From Nemertoderma westbladi (taxonomy: Eukaryota; Xenacoelomorpha; Nemertodermatida; Nemertodermatidae), in assembly GCA_032718475.1 (NCBI GenBank), contig JAUCBJ010006062.1, positions 1 to 25,993 on the forward strand: DNA of 25,993 nt, in the 5' to 3' direction. How positions within the stretch are numbered: the stretch's first letter is position 1; every line of letters starts with the position of its first letter. The position numbers were made by a program, and so were the translations under genes. The notes beneath the pieces are model-generated. The model searched no databases, was not told the origin of the DNA, and worked only from the letters and a program-made list of their open reading frames with translations. This document shows positions 22,606 to 25,993 of this stretch, in pieces.

Positions 22606-22870
22606 GAGCAGCAGCTTGGTCTAGTGGTGACATTACTGTGCTTCCGATTAGGGAGCCCGGGTTCGATCCCTAGATGGGGTAGCACTGTTTGGGCTCAGTG
22701 CTTTAAATACTGCAGCCTAGCCCAACCCCGGCTTTCATTCTTCAGTGATCGATAAATGGGAACCAAGGCAACTTGGGAAACAGAGTGGAAGGGTTTACTG
22801 TGGAAGATCACCCACGGTGGTGAACAGGCATTCCTTGGCTTATAGATGAGCCTAAAAGATTCTCCCATTC
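22606..22870 (+). mobile_element. tRNA-derived SINE, complete insertion
   Basis: A 265-bp body bounded by a perfect 14-bp duplication. The head is tRNA-like: box A TGGTCTAGTGG at 22617-22627, an anticodon-type stem GCTTC/GGAGC (22640-22644 with 22652-22656) around a 7-nt loop, and box B GGTTCGATCCC at 22660-22670. The rest (about 22690-22870) is an unrelated body ending AGATTCTCCCATTC with no poly(A). SINEs are transcribed by RNA polymerase III from boxes A and B and are copied in trans by a partner LINE. The intact boxes and the perfect duplication indicate a fairly recent insertion. Family not identified. Confidence 0.92.
22617..22670 (+). promoter_or_regulatory. Internal RNA polymerase III promoter of the SINE (boxes A and B)
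   Basis: Box A (22617-22627, TGGTCTAGTGG) matches TRGYNNARNGG and box B (22660-22670, GGTTCGATCCC) matches GGTTCGANYCC. The 32-bp gap between them is the tRNA-like spacing, so transcription would start just upstream, near 22606. Confidence 0.85.
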
Positions 22871-22884
22871 ATTATGTAGAATTA
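22871..22884. repeat. Target-site duplication, right copy
   Basis: Exact repeat of 22592-22605, which fixes the right end of the SINE at 22870. Confidence 0.93.
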
Positions 22885-23091
22885 ATATTGTGTAAGAATT
22901 CAATGGTATATTATGTATGTACCAATATGTCAAGGTAACAAACTGCCTAAATAATAATTACAGAAAGATAATACAGAAACATGTTAGCTGCTTTATGAAA
23001 TAATGATAAATTCTATCACTCTGTGTGTATCTTTCCGAAACAAAACCGAAAACAGTTGCTGAATGGATTGCTAATTTGGTAGTGAAATCAT

Positions 23092-23148
23092 TATATTGGC
23101 TATTCATCCATGAGAACTCGTTGTTCTCATGGATGAATAGCCAATATA
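23092..23148. repeat. Perfect 26-bp inverted repeat (hairpin, 5-nt loop)
   Basis: Arms 23092-23117 and 23123-23148 are exact reverse complements around a TCGTT loop. Each arm holds a CCAAT-type motif (ATTGGC on the left, GCCAAT on the right). The hairpin lies 58 bp before the first transposase-like frame and a few bases before a TATA box. It may be a regulatory palindrome of the DNA element, a small foldback insertion or a piece of a terminal repeat. Confidence 0.95.
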
Positions 23149-23187
23149 TGTATATAAAGCAGTTCCACCTCGTTGAACACTCATTCT
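23139..23187 (+). promoter_or_regulatory. Candidate RNA polymerase II core promoter
   Basis: GCCAAT at 23140-23145, TATATAAAGC at 23151-23160 and an initiator-like CACTCATTCT at 23178-23187, about 27-30 bp after the TATA box. The Mutator-like pseudogene reading frame begins about 20-25 bp later. The spacing of TATA to initiator is right; the CCAAT motif is unusually close to the TATA box. Motif-only evidence. Confidence 0.4.
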
Positions 23188-23206
23188 TTGCATAGGACGA
23201 CGATAT

Positions 23207-24824
23207 TTGTTTTATTTTAGTATTCTGGCTTTTTCTATTATTTTCAACCTCTACAATCTCACTGGATATTTCAACTGTCTTTTGAATTCCCCTGGAGTGC
23301 TATCTGATAAGCACTCATCTAACATTTTGTTATTTGATTTCATCAAAGAAATATTGTGTTGCCAGCACTGCTCCAGCAAAAATATATCTATAGAGACTGG
23401 GGAATCAACTGGCTTAGCTACCAATATTTCAGTAAAGGGTAACAATTGTTTCCAAAATTCCACATTCTGAACCAGGCAGACCAGTCTATGAGAGTAATGT
23501 AAGGTTTGCATATGCTATGAAATGCGTTGGACTTGGTGATTATGGATCCCTTTGCAGCAATTATAGGTTTGCCACCACCACTTCTGCATATTTCACGCAT
23601 TTATGAGCATATTCTCCCTCATGTTGAATCTGTGGCTGAACAATCAATGGCTGCAGCTGCCAAAGAAGCCATATCTGAAAACACTGAATCGGAAATCAAA
23701 ACTGATTTAGCTGTTAGTATCGATGGTAGCTGGCAGAAACGTGGCCACAAGTCATTCAATGGAATTGTTTCTGTTATATCTGTCGATGTAGGGAAAGATT
23801 GAATTGATATACAGTGCATATCCAAGTTTTGTAATACTTGCATTCGAATTCCAAAGGATGATAAAGTTGCCATAGATACACATAAAGATGTTTGTGTTCG
23901 AAACTATGAGGGGACAAGCGGAGGAATGGAAGTAGCAGGTGCAAAAATGATGTTTTTGCGTTCAGTGGATAAACATGGGGCCCGAAGTACTAAATACTTA
24001 GGAGATGGAGATAGCAATTCATTCAGCACTGTTGCAAATAGTTTGCCCTATGGTGACAGTTGTTCTATTCAAAAACTTGAGTGCATTGGACATGTCCAAA
24101 AGAGAATGGGGTGCTGACTTCGAAGGTTGAAGGTACAAAGTTGGCTGAGTTGGGGAAAGCTATAGGTGGGCGCAATCGACTCACAGATTCGGTGACAAAT
24201 TATTTGCATCTTTACTATGGGATGGCTATTAGAAGAAATACTCATGATTTAGGAGAAATGAGGCGAGCTGTCCAGGCCATTCGTTTCCACAAGCTCTCTA
24301 CTGATGATAATCCACAACATGGCCTTTGTCCACAGGGTTTTCAGTCCTGGTGCCCATATAATAAACACTTGGTTACTGGAGAAGCATATTCCCATAAAAA
24401 TAGCATACCAATTGCTATTATGGATGAGCTAAGGCCTATCTTCAGGGACCTTTCAGATGTCACTCTTCTGAGCAGATGTAAAACTAGTAGTAAAACTCAG
24501 AACAATAATGAGAGTTTGAATAATGCCATTTGGGCACGATGCCCAAAACGAGTCTTTGTCGGTATGACAGCCTTAGAACTGGGAGCATATGATGCTGTAT
24601 CCTGCTTCAATGATGGAAATTCTTCGAGAGTTCATGTTCTCAAGAATATGGGAATTGTTCCTGGATCTAATTGTATGAATGGTCTCTCTTATCTTGATAG
24701 AATTCGAGTAGACAATGCCAATAGTGAATTATTTAAGATATAATCTTCGGCAAATGGAGACAACAAAAGGAAGGAGCGAGTCGATGAATAAGATGATAGT
24801 GAATATGGGGCTGGTCAATTCTAG
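23207..24824 (+). pseudogene. Mutator-like transposase domain protein, degenerate
   Basis: A near full-length but broken protein of the animal family with a 'Mutator-like transposase domain'. N-terminal part: FDFIKEILCCQHCSSKN (Cys cluster at 23357-23371). It continues in the next frame as GRPVYESNVRFAYAMKCVGL, then IIGLPPPLL in a third frame. The family signature SIDGSWQKRGH follows (Asp codon at 23722), then GTSGGMEV, KYLGDGDSN (24001-24015), CIGHVQKRMG, then AIGGRNRLTD, HKLSTDDNPQHGLCP, TQNNNESLNNAIWARCPK (Glu codon at 24510) and C-terminal EYGAGQF before TAG at 24822. The two Asp and the Glu are the likely DDE triad. Lesions: frameshifts near 23445-23465, near 23550 and at the G run 24108-24111; in-frame stops at 23800, 24741 and 24789. 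No ATG opens the first frame. Terminal inverted repeats were not identified. Confidence 0.88.
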
Positions 24825-25490
24825 TTAATAATGTTGAACCATCCTTTATCAACAGCTCTCTCAGTCATCATAGTCATCATTTATATCACCTAATACCTCT
24901 TGAATCTTGAAAAATCGCATTATATATGTTATATTTTACTCTTGGTCATTTTTCCTAAACTCCGAACTTTAAACTTGATTTACTCGGAATCATGTTTTCG
25001 CGAAGGCTGGATTGCTCATGTACCTATATCTGAAGAACCCCTGAATGGTTTTGGCTGAAATTTTCTGTGTTGCTTCTGTGAACGTTATGCATTAATTGGA
25101 ACTAGAATCATTAATTTCTGGGTATCAGGTATTATGGTCTGTACATAAAAATTACACCCCAGCACTATTATTTTTATTATCTTATAAGAAGTATTAAGTT
25201 GAGATGAGAATGGGATGGTGAACTGATTATTGTCTATGATGGCCTGGGAAGCAGCTAATAGCATAGCTAGTAAACGCTGCCACCCAGGAAATGAAGTATT
25301 ATGTATGGAAATATGAGATTAGTGATAATCTCATACCTTTTCAGTAATTATATGCATTTTTCTTATCCTTTTTCATACACACAAGGCAAACAACCTCTCT
25401 ATTATCGATATGTTACTTACTAATATTAGGCATATTTGAATAATCAACACTGTAGACCTACTAAAAGAGTGTGGTGTGGCACCTCGTCTG
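24825..25490. other. No gene seen; short hairpin at 25312-25335
   Basis: AT-rich DNA between the transposase remnant and the next LINE. TATGAGATTA (25312-25321) and TAATCTCATA (25326-25335) form a perfect 10-bp hairpin with a GTGA loop. CCTGG-GCAGC around 25243-25258 and GCTGCCACCCAGG at 25277-25289 form an imperfect larger stem. The right end of the Mutator-like element should lie here, but I could not match it to a left end. Confidence 0.45.
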
Positions 25491-25993
25491 CTACTAGGAT
25501 CGGCATGCTGCATTGCAGCTGCATTTTTAAGAATGCTGTGCCGGCTTATCGACAAAATTGCACCGCCACAACTCCCTATCACCCATGACATTTGCTAGAT
25601 CATCCGCATCTTCAAGGCCAGTGTCCTTTAAGATGCATCTCAAGAAAGTCATGGGCTGTCCACCATGCTTATTCACTCCATGAGGCTGCCAAAGTACAAG
25701 ATTATGCACTGGCTGGTCCTCACGGCGAAAGCAATGTCCTGCAAAGCGGAGGTGATTTTGTTCTAGTGTCATGCTTGGGGGAACCAATGAGACACCTCCA
25801 ATGTTATATAGTGTCTGGTTGGAGATGTGTGCATTGTACTTGACACAATGAACCCGGCGTAGCATTCTTGTGAATGTGCCATCCAGAAATTTGGTGTCCT
25901 CAGCAGTTAGAGCCCAGCATGGACTCACATAGAGGTGTACTGGAACTACTGCTGCTCTAAATAATCGGACCTTAAGTTTCCGATTAATTCTCG
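25491..25993 (-). mobile_element. LINE 3' end (copy B), runs off the right edge
   Basis: Second copy of the LINE seen at 18736-19935, minus strand, so its 3' end is on the left. The end is CTACTAGGATC, shared with copy A (18736) and the foldback (19166). The 3' UTR is only about 36 bp and holds a small palindrome, GCTGCATTGCAGC (25507-25519), conserved in copy A; the foldback's left arm has the same 13 bases. The tail is a short TAG-type repeat and not poly(A). Confidence 0.85.
25527..25991 (-). CDS. LINE reverse transcriptase C-terminal region, open to the edge
   Basis: An uninterrupted frame of about 154 codons from the right edge to TAA at 25527-25529, with the start beyond the window. 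It encodes NRKLKVRLFRAAVVPVHLY, CWALTAEDTK, LDGTFTRMLRRVHCVKYN, NIGGVSLVPP, HLRFAGHCFRREDQPV, LVLWQPHG, GGQPMTFL and ADDLANVMGDRELWR. This is the region downstream of the RT palm in the element group with the L-RFAGHC-R and DR-LWR motifs. No frameshift or stop is present, unlike copy A, so this copy may still encode a complete protein if the sequence to the right is also intact. It functions in target-primed reverse transcription as part of the LINE polyprotein; the exact role of this C-terminal block is not well defined. Confidence 0.85.
   Translation of the reverse strand, partial: RINRKLKVRLFRAAVVPVHLYVSPCWALTAEDTKFLDGTFTRMLRRVHCVKYNAHISNQTLYNIGGVSLVPPSMTLEQNHLRFAGHCFRREDQPVHNLVLWQPHGVNKHGGQPMTFLRCILKDTGLEDADDLANVMGDRELWRCNFVDKPAQHS

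Noticed and set aside
22606-22690. Functional tRNA gene
   Set aside because: Box A and box B are good, but the anticodon loop lacks the usual T before the anticodon, the acceptor stem does not close, and target-site duplications show it is a SINE head.
23251-23873. Minus-strand frames of 60-86 codons
   Set aside because: They are antisense shadows of the Mutator-like transposase remnant.

Overview
This is eukaryotic, almost certainly invertebrate-animal, repeat-rich DNA. The window starts inside a very large satellite array and continues into a graveyard of transposable elements. Supporting signs are a 15.8 kb AT-rich tandem satellite, several fragments of non-LTR retrotransposons (LINEs), a tRNA-derived SINE with a perfect target-site duplication, and a decayed transposase of the animal 'Mutator-like transposase domain' type. 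There are no bacterial operons, Shine-Dalgarno sites or CRISPR arrays, and no intact host gene. I cannot name the species.

Layout. (1) 1-15821: 264 complete head-to-tail copies of a 60-bp unit plus a 12-bp stub, about 27% GC and closed by stops in all six frames. By my count there are 244 copies of 60 bp, 17 of 58 bp and 3 of 61 bp. Two polymorphic positions and a 2-bp deletion define unit types, and these reveal higher-order repeats: a 14-unit block present twice 2,804 bp apart (6659 and 9463), and a 10-unit block repeated in tandem (7487-8682). The last three units are visibly degenerate. (2) 15822-18615: non-repetitive flank with a two-copy, about 287-bp tandem duplication. Its 118-bp core is nearly invariant and can fold; the rest shows no convincing gene. 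(3) 18616-21764: LINE debris in both orientations. It includes a 265-bp near-perfect foldback made of a LINE 3' end, lying where the middle of a LINE copy should be, and a head-to-head pair of truncated LINEs. (4) 21765-22591: AT-rich DNA with little in it. (5) 22592-22884: a complete SINE. (6) 23092-24824: a perfect hairpin with CCAAT motifs, a TATA box, and a Mutator-like transposase pseudogene with three frameshifts and three internal stops. (7) 25491-25993: the 3' end of a second copy of the LINE seen at 18736-19935, open to the right edge.

Nothing here forms a pathway. The relations are those of mobile DNA: a SINE that depends on LINE machinery in trans, elements inserted into each other, and a satellite evolving by unequal exchange. 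The observations most worth following are the higher-order structure of the satellite, the conserved folded core at 16090/16377 and the LINE foldback at 19163-19427. Many apparent ORFs in the unique part begin at non-ATG codons or are frame shadows, and I left them out.
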